DNA of 64,000 bases, from assembly GCF_021560035.1 (NCBI RefSeq), contig NZ_CP074373.1, forward strand, positions 1,422,001 to 1,486,000, given 5' to 3'. The DNA is from Virgibacillus sp. NKC19-16. Its GTDB lineage: Bacteria > Bacillota > Bacilli > Bacillales > Amphibacillaceae. Below the pieces are notes generated by a model. That model was given only the letters and a program-made list of their open reading frames with translations, was not told the DNA's origin and ran no database searches. This document shows positions 1-9,284 of this stretch, piece by piece; the stretch's first letter is position 1, and every line of letters starts with the position of its first letter. The position numbers and the translations under genes are program-made.

Positions 1-889
1 GCATTTGCTGCTCCAGATTCTGATTCGTTGCTGCGATGAAGCGAACGTTCACTGGTTTTCCAGAAGAACTGCCCACTTTATAAATGATATTTTCCTGCAG
101 TACACGAAGCAGCTTTACCTGCATATCCAGCGGGAGCTCACCAACTTCATCCAGAAATAAGGTTCCACCGTTTGCCATCTCAATTTTGCCGGTTTTTCCC
201 TTTTTCTCGGCTCCCGTAAATGCACCCCCTTCATAGCCAAATAATTCGCTTTCAAATAATGCTTCTGGAATAGCTCCGCAGTTAACTGGAATAAATGGGC
301 CGTTTTTGCGTGGGCTTGCCTCGTGAATCGCCCTTGCACAAATTTCTTTTCCAGTCCCGCTTTCTCCGAGAACGAGTGTTGTGGCATCTGTTTTGGCAGC
401 TTTACTTGCAATTTGAATCATTTGCTGGAGAGGGAGGCTATTTCCTTTTAGCCGTGAAAAAGGGTTTTCCTCTGTGTTCGTTGTATAAACCTTTTGTCTT
501 AATTCATTTAACGCTGTAGAGGTGGTTAATAAACTGTCATTTAATTTTACAACATGCGTGATATCCCGTTCTGCGGATATCGCTCCAATTAATTCTCCAT
601 CATCCGTGAAAATAGGGGAGGCGTTAACGACAACATGCTTATCCCGGCGTGGCCTGTGATACGTACCTTGAACTGGTTTTTTCGTCTCAAGCACATTTAA
701 AGCCATTAAATCATCGTCATGGAAAAAATCTGTTATTTGCCTGTCTATAATCTCATTACGTTTAATGTTATACGTTTGTATGGCGGCATCATTCCAAAAA
801 ATAACCTCTTTATGTTGGTTGATAATCGTTATCGCATCATCTTCTGTTGATAATACAGCGTCCAGGTAATAACGTTCATTAGCCATCAT
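1..889 (-). CDS. Sigma-54-dependent activator with PAS domain (RocR-like), C-terminus outside window
   Basis: Enhancer-binding activator of sigma-54 RNA polymerase; only the first ~296 residues lie in the window. Reading the minus strand from the ATG pair at 884-889 gives a PAS sensor domain (about residues 8-115) followed by the AAA+ domain. The Walker A GESGTGKE is encoded near 345-370, the sigma-54 contact loop GAFTGA near 212-230, and the Walker B region [10 protein letters not shown] near 130-155. A Shine-Dalgarno GGAGGGG sits just upstream; either ATG of the pair could be used, the second having better spacing. The HTH domain expected at the C-terminus is not visible. The gene is divergent from rocA, whose upstream region carries a -24/-12 promoter, so it most likely activates proline/arginine catabolism as RocR-type proteins do. 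The actual ligand is unknown. Confidence 0.9.
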   Translation of the reverse strand, partial: MMANERYYLDAVLSTEDDAITIINQHKEVIFWNDAAIQTYNIKRNEIIDRQITDFFHDDDLMALNVLETKKPVQGTYHRPRRDKHVVVNASPIFTDDGELIGAISAERDITHVVKLNDSLLTTSTALNELRQKVYTTNTEENPFSRLKGNSLPLQQMIQIASKAAKTDATTLVLGESGTGKEICARAIHEASPRKNGPFIPVNCGAIPEALFESELFGYEGGAFTGAEKKGKTGKIEMANGGTLFLDEVGELPLDMQVKLLRVLQENIIYKVGSSSGKPVNVRFIAATNQNLEQQM

Positions 890-922
890 GTCCCCTCCAT
901 ATAACCTTGGATTGTAAAGATA

Positions 923-943
923 AGTGTAAAGTATTTTTACACT
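923..943. promoter_or_regulatory. Inverted repeat, candidate upstream activator site
   Basis: Perfect 8-bp dyad AGTGTAAA-N5-TTTACACT in the divergent intergenic region, about 105 bp upstream of the sigma-54 promoter. Similar half-sites (TTGTAAA) flank it at 912-918 and 945-951. The placement fits an enhancer for the neighbouring activator; binding is inferred. Confidence 0.5.
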
Positions 944-1048
944 ATTGTAAATAAAATAAACGTAAATTAGAAATGCCCTTAATAGATAAAAGGGATAAAA
1001 ACAGTGCATTGAAGGCGAATGATCGATAGAAACATAGAAAAATAGATG

Positions 1049-1065
1049 TTGGCATGTATTTTGCT
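1049..1065 (+). promoter_or_regulatory. Sigma-54 (-24/-12) promoter of the proline catabolic genes
   Basis: The sequence TTGGCATGTATTTTGCT has the invariant GG and GC separated by exactly 10 bases, matching the consensus TGGCAC-N5-TTGCW. It lies 90 bp upstream of rocA and next to a divergent sigma-54 activator gene, which strongly supports a SigL-dependent operon. Confidence 0.85.
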
Positions 1066-1155
1066 TATAGAATGGTGAAGGGTTGTAGAGATATTTTTAA
1101 TATTTAAGGTAATTGCTTTCAGTAAATTGATACAAAAATCAAGGAGGTTTTTATT

Positions 1156-2703
1156 TTGGTTTTACCATTTAAACATGAACCATTTACTGATTTTAACGAT
1201 GAAACAAATCGAAAGGAATTTGATGCTGCACTCAAGGAAGTGAAAGAGCAGTTAGGACAGGAATATCCATTGGTAATCAATGGGGAGAAAATTTATACGG
1301 ATGATAAATTGGTTTCCGTTAACCCTTCCGATAAAAATCAAGTCGTTGGAAATGTATCGAAAGCCACAAAAGCATATGTCGATCAAGCGATGGAATCAGC
1401 AGAAGGTGCTTTTAAAAAATGGAGAACATGGACGGCGGTAGAACGTGCAGAAGTGCTGTATAGAGCAGCTGCAATTGTGCGTCGTCGTAAGCATAAGTTT
1501 TCCGCATGGTTGGTATACGATGCTGGTAAGCCTTGGGGGCAGGCTGATGCAGATACAGCAGAAGGTATTGATTTTATAGAGTACTATGCGCGCCATATGA
1601 TTGAGCTGGAAAAAGGGAAAGAAATTAATGATCGTGCGGGTGAAGAAAATACGTATTTCTATCAGCCGATGGGTCCAGGTGTTACCATCCCGCCATGGAA
1701 CTTCGCATTTGCGATCGTAGCAGGTACTACTGTTGCGCCAATTGTAGCGGGTAATCCTGTGCTCCTGAAGCCATCTGAGAATACACCGGTGATTGCATAT
1801 AAATTAGTAGAAGCACTGGAAGAAGCAGGCCTGCCAAAAGGTGTGGTAAATTTTGTACCAGGAGATCCTGCGGAAATTGGCGATCATCTCGTGGATCATC
1901 CGAATACGCACTTTATTAACTTTACTGGTTCTCGTGCAACTGGAATCCGTATTATCGAACGTGCAGCAAAAGTACAAGAAGGGCAAACCTTCCTAAAACG
2001 AGTGGTTGCTGAAATGGGTGGAAAAGACACGATCATCGTTGATAATAACGCAGATCTGGAACTTGCAGCTCAATCCATTGTGCATTCAGCATTCGGTTTC
2101 TCCGGACAGAAATGTTCTGCCTGCTCAAGAGCAATCGTGCATAAGGATGTGTATGAAGACGTGCTCGGACGATGTGTCGAATTGACAAAAGAATTAACAG
2201 TGGGCAACACGAGTGAAGAAGATGCATACATGGGTGCTGTTGTTAATCAAAAACAATTTGATAGTATCAGTAATTATATTGAAATTGGTAAGCAAGAGGG
2301 GGAACTTGTTGTTGGTGGAGAAACGGACGATACCAAAGGTTATTTCGTTCATCCGACTATCTTTAAAGATGTGGATCCACAAGCACGTATCATGCAGGAA
2401 GAAATATTCGGTCCGGTTTTAGGATTTGCAAAAGCAGAAGACTTCGACGAATTGCTTGAGATTGCAAACAACACGGAATACGGCTTGACTGGTGCGGTAA
2501 TCTCAGACAATCGTGAGCATTTAAACCGTGCGCGCTATGAATTTCAAGTGGGTAACCTCTATTTCAACCGCGGATGTACCGGTGCCATTGTCGGTTATCA
2601 ACCGTTCGGCGGATTTAAAATGTCCGGTACAGATTCCAAAGCAGGAGGCCCGGATTATCTCACACACTTCTTGGAAGCTAAAACATTATCGCAACATTTC
2701 TAA
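1156..2703 (+). CDS. rocA: L-glutamate gamma-semialdehyde dehydrogenase (1-pyrroline-5-carboxylate dehydrogenase)
   Basis: Oxidises glutamate semialdehyde (from proline or arginine) to glutamate with NAD+. The 515-residue length is standard for the RocA/PruA family. The general-base Glu is E286 (VAEMGGKD) and the nucleophile is C320 in [10 protein letters not shown]; the cofactor region PPWNFAFAI lies near residue 179. The start is TTG, chosen because AAGGAGG lies eight bases upstream and the N-terminus [12 protein letters not shown] matches the family. It sits downstream of a sigma-54 promoter and is followed by proline dehydrogenase, so the two consecutive steps proline to P5C to glutamate are co-encoded. 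No internal defects seen. Confidence 0.96.
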   Translation: MVLPFKHEPFTDFNDETNRKEFDAALKEVKEQLGQEYPLVINGEKIYTDDKLVSVNPSDKNQVVGNVSKATKAYVDQAMESAEGAFKKWRTWTAVERAEVLYRAAAIVRRRKHKFSAWLVYDAGKPWGQADADTAEGIDFIEYYARHMIELEKGKEINDRAGEENTYFYQPMGPGVTIPPWNFAFAIVAGTTVAPIVAGNPVLLKPSENTPVIAYKLVEALEEAGLPKGVVNFVPGDPAEIGDHLVDHPNTHFINFTGSRATGIRIIERAAKVQEGQTFLKRVVAEMGGKDTIIVDNNADLELAAQSIVHSAFGFSGQKCSACSRAIVHKDVYEDVLGRCVELTKELTVGNTSEEDAYMGAVVNQKQFDSISNYIEIGKQEGELVVGGETDDTKGYFVHPTIFKDVDPQARIMQEEIFGPVLGFAKAEDFDELLEIANNTEYGLTGAVISDNREHLNRARYEFQVGNLYFNRGCTGAIVGYQPFGGFKMSGTDSKAGGPDYLTHFLEAKTLSQHF

Positions 2704-2720
2704 AGAAGGCTAGAATAATT

Positions 2721-2747
2721 GTGACAATAGGGTGCACCTATTGTCAC
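2721..2747 (+). other. Intercistronic hairpin between rocA and proline dehydrogenase
   Basis: Perfect 11-bp stem (GTGACAATAGG / CCTATTGTCAC) around a 5-base loop, without a following T-run. It begins 17 bp after the rocA stop. It could be an RNA processing or stabilising element or a weak attenuator between the two genes; it lacks the U-tract of an intrinsic terminator. Confidence 0.6.
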
Positions 2748-2794
2748 TTGTTCCTAATTTTAATGTAAGAAGTTACCTGAAAGGAGCCGCCAGC

Positions 2795-3793
2795 ATGTCC
2801 AATCTAACAAGAGATTTTTTCATAGGCTTATCAAATAATAAATTACTAAATAAGAGTGCCAAAAAATGGGGTTTCCGTATGGGTGCGGAAAAGTTTGTGG
2901 CGGGTACCACAATTGAAAGCGTTACAGAAACGGTCAAGGAACTTAACCATCATGGAATAAGCTGTACGCTCGACCGTTTGGGAGAATTTGTATCCGAAAA
3001 AGAAGAGGCCATTGAAGCGAAAGAAGAATCTATTCGTCTCTTAGAAAAGATCCATGCAGAGGATATAGATTGTCATATATCGGTGAAGTTAACACAAATG
3101 GGGTTGGATATTGATCAGGAATTTTGCATCCAAAATTTGCAGGAAATTTTGCAAGTGGCAGCTCAATATAATATTTTTGTCAATATCGATATGGAAGATT
3201 ATGCGCGTTATCAGCAAACCTTGGATGTACTTCAAATCTTAAGGACAGATTATGAAAACGTAGGCACGGTTATTCAATCTTATCTATGCCGAACCGAGGT
3301 AGATTTGGATAGCCTTAAAGATGTACGTCTCAGGCTGGTAAAAGGGGCTTATAAAGAAAGCGAGGAAGTTGCCTATCAGAACAAAGTGGACATTGACCGT
3401 AATTTTGTAATGATTGCTAGAAAAAGACTGCTAGGAGAGACATTTACTTCTATCGCAACACATGATCATCATATCATCAATGAATTGAAAGCGTTTATCC
3501 ATGAAAATAATATCGACAAAAATACGTACGAATTCCAGATGCTATATGGTTTTCGAAATGACATGCAGCACGGGCTCACAGATGAGGGTTATAATTTCTG
3601 TACCTATATTCCGTTCGGCACGGAGTGGTTTGGGTATTTCATGCGCCGTATGGCCGAAAGACCACAGAATATTAATTTGGTTTTGAAGGATACCTTTTAC
3701 ACGAAAGATAATAAGTTGAAGAAAAAACCAATTATTGCCGGGGTAGTGGCTGGGGCGTTGGTGTTGGCATTGTTGAGGCGAGGGAAGAGATGA
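2795..3793 (+). CDS. putB: Proline dehydrogenase
   Basis: FAD-dependent oxidation of proline to 1-pyrroline-5-carboxylate, feeding RocA encoded just upstream. The protein is 332 residues from the ATG preceded by AAAGGAG eight bases away; an upstream in-frame ATG would start inside the intercistronic hairpin and lacks a ribosome site. The PRODH barrel shows VKLTQMGLD, RLVKGAYKE, the HFxM-type segment EFQMLYGFR and the C-terminal substrate/FAD motif GYFMRRMAERP. Unusually, the last ~24 residues are a basic-flanked hydrophobic stretch (KKPIIAGVVAGALVLALLRR), which resembles a C-terminal membrane tail anchor; this may dock the enzyme at the membrane near the quinone pool (inference). Confidence 0.94.
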   Translation: MSNLTRDFFIGLSNNKLLNKSAKKWGFRMGAEKFVAGTTIESVTETVKELNHHGISCTLDRLGEFVSEKEEAIEAKEESIRLLEKIHAEDIDCHISVKLTQMGLDIDQEFCIQNLQEILQVAAQYNIFVNIDMEDYARYQQTLDVLQILRTDYENVGTVIQSYLCRTEVDLDSLKDVRLRLVKGAYKESEEVAYQNKVDIDRNFVMIARKRLLGETFTSIATHDHHIINELKAFIHENNIDKNTYEFQMLYGFRNDMQHGLTDEGYNFCTYIPFGTEWFGYFMRRMAERPQNINLVLKDTFYTKDNKLKKKPIIAGVVAGALVLALLRRGKR

Positions 3794-3838
3794 ATGGGAG
3801 AATAGCAAGACAGTAGAATGGCGTATCAGTTAATATAT

Positions 3839-3868
3839 AAGCCATAGCGATTATGCTATGGCTTTTCT
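3839..3868 (+). terminator. Intrinsic terminator after proline dehydrogenase
   Basis: 10-bp perfect stem AAGCCATAGC / GCTATGGCTT with a 6-base loop, followed by TTCTC. It closes the rocA-putB unit. Confidence 0.8.
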
Positions 3869-3991
3869 CATAAGGTTTCTAAGATCTTATTGAAACTTTC
3901 TTCTTTGTTCTTCGTATATTTAGAAGGAAAGTATACTACAAATCTGTTATCATGGAAAAAGAATAAAAGAAACATAGGGGGGAGTTAATTT

Positions 3992-6730
3992 TTGGATAAT
4001 GAAAGCAATAGGAATCCCAAACAAGTAGCGCAGTTGAAAAAATTCGGCAGGCGTTTCGGTATCGTTATTGGAATACTACTACTTCTTCTCATCATCGGAT
4101 CGGTTGCATTCCACTGGGTTACAGATTACATATGGATGGATAACCTTGATTTTGGAGGAGTGTTTACGACTATCCTAGGAAGTAAAGTGTTGCTCGGTGT
4201 AGCGGGCTTTATCTTGTTCTTTGTGGTTACATATTTCACTTTTTTCTTGATTATCCGTTCTTATACCAAGCATTTTGATTCGCATCAGCTACCACCGATT
4301 ATTCTGAAGCGAAAAATAATGAATGCCATTATGTTTGGTGTTTCTCTTTTGGCAGGACTGATTGGGAGTACGGTCGTACAGGGGATCGGCTGGGAGCCTG
4401 CGCTCAAACTTTTAAATCATGCTTCATTTGGGCAAGCGGATCCGTATTTTAATATGGATATTTCTTTTTATATGTTTGTTCTGCCGTTTCTGGAATTTAT
4501 TGTTTATCTTTTACTTGGTTTAAGCATCTTTTTCCTGATTGTGCAGATTGGCTCTTATTCAGTATTTAACATGTACCGAATGAGTCGTTCAGCCCAGTGG
4601 CATATGGGAGTAACTCTAGGAATTATTGGGTTGCTTTTAGCTTGTAATCATTTGCTAGCGCCATATGGTACATTGCTGACAAATCAAGTAAACCTTTTTC
4701 AGCAAAGTGTTGTGCACGGGTTGAGTTATACGGATAATCTTATCAACATACCAAAAGCCTATATTCTCGCCGCAGTTGCAATTATTGGAACTGTTTGGGT
4801 GATTATTGCACTGCGAAAAGGGAAAATCCAAGCCATGCTAATCCCTGTTGTTGCATATGTTGGATTGGTAATTGTAGGACAACTGGCATCTGTTGGTGTA
4901 CAGCAGTTCCTTGTATCACCGAATGAGTTTTCACAGGAAGAGGAGTATCTGGAGCATAATCTTAATTTCACACGTGCTGCTTATGATCTTAATGATATGG
5001 ATGTATCCGATCATCCAGGTGATGGCACGTTAGATGAAGAAATGGTGGAAGATAATGAATTAACCATTAATAATGTACGGATCAATGATTCAAGACCATT
5101 GCTTGATGTATATAATCAGCTTCAGACATTCCGGACCTATTATCAATTTAACGATGTTGATATTGACCGATATGAAATCGATGGTGAATATGAGCAGGTT
5201 TTTGTTGGGGCAAGAGAATTAAGCACAGTTGATTTACCAGAGCAAGCACAAACCTGGGTGAACCGGAATCTAAGATATACACATGGTTATGGAGTTACCA
5301 TGAGTCATGTTAACGAATTAACCGCGCAGGGTCAGCCGGAATATATATTACAAAATCTTCCTCCTGAAGGGGATTTGGACATAACACGTCCTCAAATTTA
5401 CTATGGGGAAGAGGCTTATCCGAATGTAATTGTTAATTCAGAAGTGGATGAATTTGATTATCCTTCTGGTGATGAAAACGTATCGAGTCGGTATGAAGAA
5501 GATTCGGGTATTACGTTAGATGGGATTAATCGGGCGTTATTTGCTTTAAAAGAGGGATCATTTCGGATGTTTGTCTCCGATCAGATAACAGATGAGAGTC
5601 AGTTTCTTGAAACCCGAAATATCATGGACCGTGTTAATCGAATCGCACCATTTTTCGAATATGATTCAGATCCGTATATTTTTGTTCGTGATGACGGCAG
5701 TCTTGCTTGGATGATGGATGCATATCTAACAGCTGAAAGATATCCATACTCGGAATCCTATCAGGAAAACAACAATTATATTCGAAATTCGGTAAAAGTA
5801 ACCGTGGACGCTTACACTGGAGAAGTGGATTTTTATATAGCAAATCCGGAAGATCCATTGCTGCAGACATATGAAAACATGTTTCCTGAACTCTTCACAG
5901 AGGAAATTCCAGAGGACGTGCGGGCTCATTTCCGCTTCCCTGAAAGGTTGTTTAATATTCAGGCATCCATCTACGGCACCTATCATATGACCGATCTTGA
6001 AATGTTCTATAACCGGGAAGATGCGTGGGAGTTCCCGACAGAGAAATACTTTAATGAAGATATTGAGATGGAGCCTTATTATGTAACAATGAAACTACCT
6101 GAATATGAAGAAGAAGAATTTATTTTGATGATGCCGTATACACCAAGAAATCGACAAAATATGATTGCCTGGATTGGTGTGCGTAATGATGGAGAGCATT
6201 ATGGTGAAAAATTTGTATATCGTTTTCCAAGACAGGAAAATGTATACGGTCCGCAACAAATTGAAAATCGTATCAATCAGGATAGTACGATTTCTCAGGA
6301 GCTGAATCTCTGGTCACAAGGCGGATCTGAAGTCATACGTGGGAACTTGCTCGCCATTCCGATTGAAGATACGGTCATGTATGTGGAACCAATTTATATT
6401 GAATCTTCCAACGAGACGTCACTTCCTGAAGTGAAGCAAGTTATCATCGCCTACGATGATCATATCGTCATGGAAGCCACATTTGAGGAGTCGCTTGAGC
6501 AAATGTTAAATCTTGTAGATCCGGATCGTCAGCCGGATGAGGAGCAAACACCTGAAGAGACAGCAGAGCCAGGTGAACAGGAACAGCAAATTTCAGAATC
6601 AGATGAGATATTACAAGAGTTCTCAGATCTGTTTAATTCCTACCAGGATGCGCTATCTGAAGGAAATTGGAACGAGGCTGCAGAAATTATGACAGAGATA
6701 GAAGATAGACTAAATGAAGAACAACAATGA
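3992..6730 (+). CDS. UPF0182 family large membrane protein
   Basis: A 912-residue protein of the UPF0182/COG1615 family; the function is not known. Seven hydrophobic segments occupy about residues 22-48, 66-88, 108-132, 166-187, 204-226, 255-275 and 281-306, followed by a ~550-residue soluble, probably extracytoplasmic, domain. The last ~70 residues form an acidic Glu/Gln-rich low-complexity linker and a short helical tail. The start is TTG, eight bases after a GGGGGGAG ribosome site. Monocistronic: terminators bound it on both sides. Confidence 0.9.
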   Translation: MDNESNRNPKQVAQLKKFGRRFGIVIGILLLLLIIGSVAFHWVTDYIWMDNLDFGGVFTTILGSKVLLGVAGFILFFVVTYFTFFLIIRSYTKHFDSHQLPPIILKRKIMNAIMFGVSLLAGLIGSTVVQGIGWEPALKLLNHASFGQADPYFNMDISFYMFVLPFLEFIVYLLLGLSIFFLIVQIGSYSVFNMYRMSRSAQWHMGVTLGIIGLLLACNHLLAPYGTLLTNQVNLFQQSVVHGLSYTDNLINIPKAYILAAVAIIGTVWVIIALRKGKIQAMLIPVVAYVGLVIVGQLASVGVQQFLVSPNEFSQEEEYLEHNLNFTRAAYDLNDMDVSDHPGDGTLDEEMVEDNELTINNVRINDSRPLLDVYNQLQTFRTYYQFNDVDIDRYEIDGEYEQVFVGARELSTVDLPEQAQTWVNRNLRYTHGYGVTMSHVNELTAQGQPEYILQNLPPEGDLDITRPQIYYGEEAYPNVIVNSEVDEFDYPSGDENVSSRYEEDSGITLDGINRALFALKEGSFRMFVSDQITDESQFLETRNIMDRVNRIAPFFEYDSDPYIFVRDDGSLAWMMDAYLTAERYPYSESYQENNNYIRNSVKVTVDAYTGEVDFYIANPEDPLLQTYENMFPELFTEEIPEDVRAHFRFPERLFNIQASIYGTYHMTDLEMFYNREDAWEFPTEKYFNEDIEMEPYYVTMKLPEYEEEEFILMMPYTPRNRQNMIAWIGVRNDGEHYGEKFVYRFPRQENVYGPQQIENRINQDSTISQELNLWSQGGSEVIRGNLLAIPIEDTVMYVEPIYIESSNETSLPEVKQVIIAYDDHIVMEATFEESLEQMLNLVDPDRQPDEEQTPEETAEPGEQEQQISESDEILQEFSDLFNSYQDALSEGNWNEAAEIMTEIEDRLNEEQQ

Positions 6731-6741
6731 TTGTAGTAGGG

Positions 6742-6776
6742 AAAAGGGGCTCCGATAATATTTGGAGCTCCTTTTC
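6742..6776 (+). terminator. Intrinsic terminator after the UPF0182 gene
   Basis: 12-bp stem with one mismatch (AAAAGGGGCTCC / GGAGCTCCTTTT) and a T-rich 3' side. Confidence 0.85.
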
Positions 6777-6809
6777 TAATTTTACTGTATTTAAATTTTC
6801 AAAACCCAC

Positions 6810-6838
6810 TTGACTTATCGGATTAATTAAAATACACT
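6810..6838 (+). promoter_or_regulatory. Sigma-A promoter upstream of S-box 1
   Basis: TTGACT, 17-base spacer, TACACT; transcription would start just before the riboswitch leader. Confidence 0.6.
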
Positions 6839-6857
6839 ATACATTATAACTAAATAT

Positions 6858-6965
6858 TCTTATCAAGAGAAGCTGAGGGATGTGGCCCTATGAAGCTTCA
6901 GCAACCCCTGATTAGTGTCAGGAAGGTGCTAATTCCACCGGGAGTAATTCTTGGGAGATAAGAGC
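6858..6965 (+). ncRNA. SAM-I riboswitch (S-box) 1
   Basis: Shows the hallmark S-box elements in order: CTTATCAAGAGAAGCTGAGGG, the GGCCCTATGAAGCTTCAGCAACC core, a P3 arm with GGTGCTAATTCC, and the closing GGGAGATAAGAG that pairs with the start to form P1. An intrinsic terminator follows. It should shut off the downstream FMN reductase/monooxygenase operon when S-adenosylmethionine is abundant. Confidence 0.96.
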
Positions 6966-6979
6966 GGAATATCAAAGTA

Positions 6980-7017
6980 AAGCCCTCTTTTCTCATATAA
7001 GAAAAGGGGGCTTATTT
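6980..7017 (+). terminator. S-box 1 regulated terminator
   Basis: Long stem AAGCCCTCTTTTCT / AGAAAAGGGGGCTT followed by ATTTTTA; this is the expression platform of the upstream riboswitch. Confidence 0.9.
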
Positions 7018-7093
7018 TTATGGTTACATACAGAAGTTCTTAGCTAAAGAGGAAAGTTTAGAAAAAAGACAAATGATAAGAAAGGATGATCAC

Positions 7094-7642
7094 ATGAGTG
7101 AAATTGTTGTGCTATCGGGAAGTCCTTCTGAATTTTCGCGATCGGAACAAGTACTTAAATACTTAGGGGCCTTACTTCAACAGGAGTATTTTTCAGTGAC
7201 TCATATTTCTGTTAAAGACGTGCCAGCTGAAGACGTATTCCAAGGGAAGTTTGATAGTCCGGCCATTCAGGAAATTACGGCATTAGTCCAAAATGCAAAA
7301 GGTATTATAGTTGGATCGCCGGTGTATAAAGGTGCATATTCAGGTGTTCTAAAAGCATTGCTCGATATCCTCCCGCAAGATGTACTCAAGCACAAACCAG
7401 TACTTCCGCTGATGACAGGGGGGAGTCCGTCGCATTTGCTAGCAATCGAATACGCTTTGAAACCGGTGTTGGCCACATTAAAGGGGCATAATTTAAAAGG
7501 ACTTTATCTGCTTGATAGTCAAATAGATAAACAGCAGGAAAATCCAATTATCGATGCGGACATTTTACAGCGCACGAAAAAGCAACTTCAATATTTTATC
7601 GAAATCGTTAACAGACAGGCGTCAGCAGTGTTTTTTACTTAA
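7094..7642 (+). CDS. ssuE: NADPH-dependent FMN reductase (SsuE-like)
   Basis: A 182-residue flavodoxin-fold reductase expected to supply reduced FMN to a two-component flavin monooxygenase. The N-terminal VVLSGSPSEFSRSE is the FMN phosphate-binding loop and SPVYKGAYSGVLKALLD the flavin/dimer segment characteristic of SsuE. The start is the ATG with AAAGGATG upstream; a further in-frame ATG seven codons earlier has no good ribosome site. It lies 29 bp before the monooxygenase gene and behind a SAM riboswitch, so it is part of a sulfur-starvation organosulfur salvage operon. Confidence 0.9.
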   Translation: MSEIVVLSGSPSEFSRSEQVLKYLGALLQQEYFSVTHISVKDVPAEDVFQGKFDSPAIQEITALVQNAKGIIVGSPVYKGAYSGVLKALLDILPQDVLKHKPVLPLMTGGSPSHLLAIEYALKPVLATLKGHNLKGLYLLDSQIDKQQENPIIDADILQRTKKQLQYFIEIVNRQASAVFFT

Positions 7643-7671
7643 ATAACGAAATTTCAAGGAGGAAAACATAT

Positions 7672-9048
7672 ATGGCTAAAAAGAGGATTTATTTAAATGC
7701 GTTTGATATGAACACGCCTGGGCATCAGTCCCCTGGTTTATGGACCCATCCGGATGATGAGTCATATCGCTATAAAGATAGCGAATACTGGATTGAACTT
7801 GCTAAATTGTTGGAAAAGGGACGGTTTGATGCTGTATTTCTTGCGGATGTATTAGGTACTTATGATGTGTATAAGGGATCACGTGATGCAGCTGTAAGTC
7901 AAGGGGCACAGGCTCCAGTCAATAACCCTTCCTTGGTAGTCCCTTTAATGTCAGCAGTTACAAAGCATCTTGGTTTTGGCGTAACAGCATCTGTTACACA
8001 TGAGCATCCTTACACTTTTGCACGCAGAATCAGCACATTAGATCATCTAACTAAAGGGCGGATCGGATGGAATATTGTTACTTCTTATCTGAAAAGTGCC
8101 TCTGTCAATATGGGATTGGAAGGCCAAATTAAGCATGACGAGCGATACGATATAGCAGCAGAATATCTGGACGTTGCCTACAAACTTTGGGAAGAAAGCT
8201 GGGAGGACGATGCTGTTAAGGTAGATAAAGAAAATGGCATTTACACCGATCCTAACAAAGTTCATGACATTAATCATGAAGGGAACTATTTTAAAGTACC
8301 TGGAGCGCATTTGAGTGAACCATCTCCACAGCGTACTCCTGTTATTTATCAAGCAGGAGCATCTACGAAAGGTCGCGCATTTGCAGCTGAAAATGCCGAA
8401 TGTGTGTTTATAGGTGCACCAACGATATCTGCAACGAAAGACACCGTTGATAAGTTACATGCTGATATCAAAGAGGCAGGGAGATTACCGGAAGAGGTGA
8501 AAGTACTCACAATGTTTACACCGATAGTTGGTCGAACAGAAGAAGAGGCTGTGGCAAAATTTAATGACTATAAAAATCATATTAGCCATGAAGGTGCGCT
8601 CGCCTTATTCGGTGGATGGACTGGAATAGATTTAACTGCATATGACCCAGACGAAAATTTACGCTATGTAGAGAGCAATGCAATCCAATCTGCAGTAGAA
8701 AACTTTACGAAGATAGACCCTGATAAACCATCAACCGCAGAAGATATTAAAGAATTTGTAGGAATAGGCGGAATGGGGCCGTATACTGTCGGATCACCGG
8801 AGCAGGTGGCCGACACGATGGAAGCATGGGTGAATGAAGCTGGAGTTGATGGTTTTAATATTGCTTATGCGATAACTCCAGGAACATTTAAGGATTTCGT
8901 TGAATACGTAGTACCAATTCTACAGGATAGAGGATTGGTTCAAAAAGAATATGAAGGAACTACACTCAGGGATAACTTATTCGGTCAAGGAGACCAACTG
9001 CCGGATCATCATCCCGGGAAGAATACCAAAGGCGTGTTGGTGAATTAA
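7672..9048 (+). CDS. Flavin-dependent monooxygenase, NtaA/SnaA/DszA family
   Basis: A 458-residue class C (luciferase-like) two-component monooxygenase using FMNH2 from the adjacent reductase. Family features include an N-terminal MNTPGHQSPGLWTHP segment, the TLDHLTKGRIGWNIVTS barrel strand near residue 125, and the C-terminal GSPEQVADTMEAWV. Members oxidise diverse substrates (nitrilotriacetate, dibenzothiophene sulfone, and others). The S-box control and FMN reductase partner argue for release of sulfur from an organosulfur compound, but the substrate cannot be read from sequence. The ribosome site AAGGAGG is ideally placed. Confidence 0.9.
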   Translation: MAKKRIYLNAFDMNTPGHQSPGLWTHPDDESYRYKDSEYWIELAKLLEKGRFDAVFLADVLGTYDVYKGSRDAAVSQGAQAPVNNPSLVVPLMSAVTKHLGFGVTASVTHEHPYTFARRISTLDHLTKGRIGWNIVTSYLKSASVNMGLEGQIKHDERYDIAAEYLDVAYKLWEESWEDDAVKVDKENGIYTDPNKVHDINHEGNYFKVPGAHLSEPSPQRTPVIYQAGASTKGRAFAAENAECVFIGAPTISATKDTVDKLHADIKEAGRLPEEVKVLTMFTPIVGRTEEEAVAKFNDYKNHISHEGALALFGGWTGIDLTAYDPDENLRYVESNAIQSAVENFTKIDPDKPSTAEDIKEFVGIGGMGPYTVGSPEQVADTMEAWVNEAGVDGFNIAYAITPGTFKDFVEYVVPILQDRGLVQKEYEGTTLRDNLFGQGDQLPDHHPGKNTKGVLVN

Positions 9049-9067
9049 CTTTTTCGCGTAAAGAGCT

Positions 9068-9112
9068 AAAAGAACCTGCTACCACTTAATCAGTGAGCAC
9101 AGGTTCTTTTTT
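9068..9112 (+). terminator. Intrinsic terminator after the monooxygenase
   Basis: Stem AAAGAACCTG / CAGGTTCTTT enclosing a small CACT/AGTG hairpin, then a T-run. Confidence 0.85.
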
Positions 9113-9123
9113 AATTTTAACAG

Positions 9124-9151
9124 TTGACATTTCACCATTAAAGACTATACA
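9124..9151 (+). promoter_or_regulatory. Sigma-A promoter of the HMG-CoA lyase gene
   Basis: Consensus TTGACA, 16-base spacer, TATACA. The predicted start site falls at the edge of the palindrome at 9156-9172. Confidence 0.7.
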
Positions 9152-9155
9152 CTTA

Positions 9156-9192
9156 ATTCAACAAAGTTGAATATAAATATATAAAGTTGAAT
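9156..9192. promoter_or_regulatory. Palindromic operator candidate with extra half-site
   Basis: ATTCAAC-AAA-GTTGAAT is a perfect 7-bp dyad located on the predicted transcription start, and AAAGTTGAAT recurs 20 bp further on, about two helical turns away. The position suits a repressor; the XRE-cupin protein encoded after the lyase is the obvious candidate (inference). Confidence 0.55.
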
Positions 9193-9284
9193 AGAATTGA
9201 ACTAACAAACTAATATTTTTTGTAAGCGTATTCTTATATAGAAGGAAAATGTTTCATCATCTATGATTAATAGGAGGGGAAACC

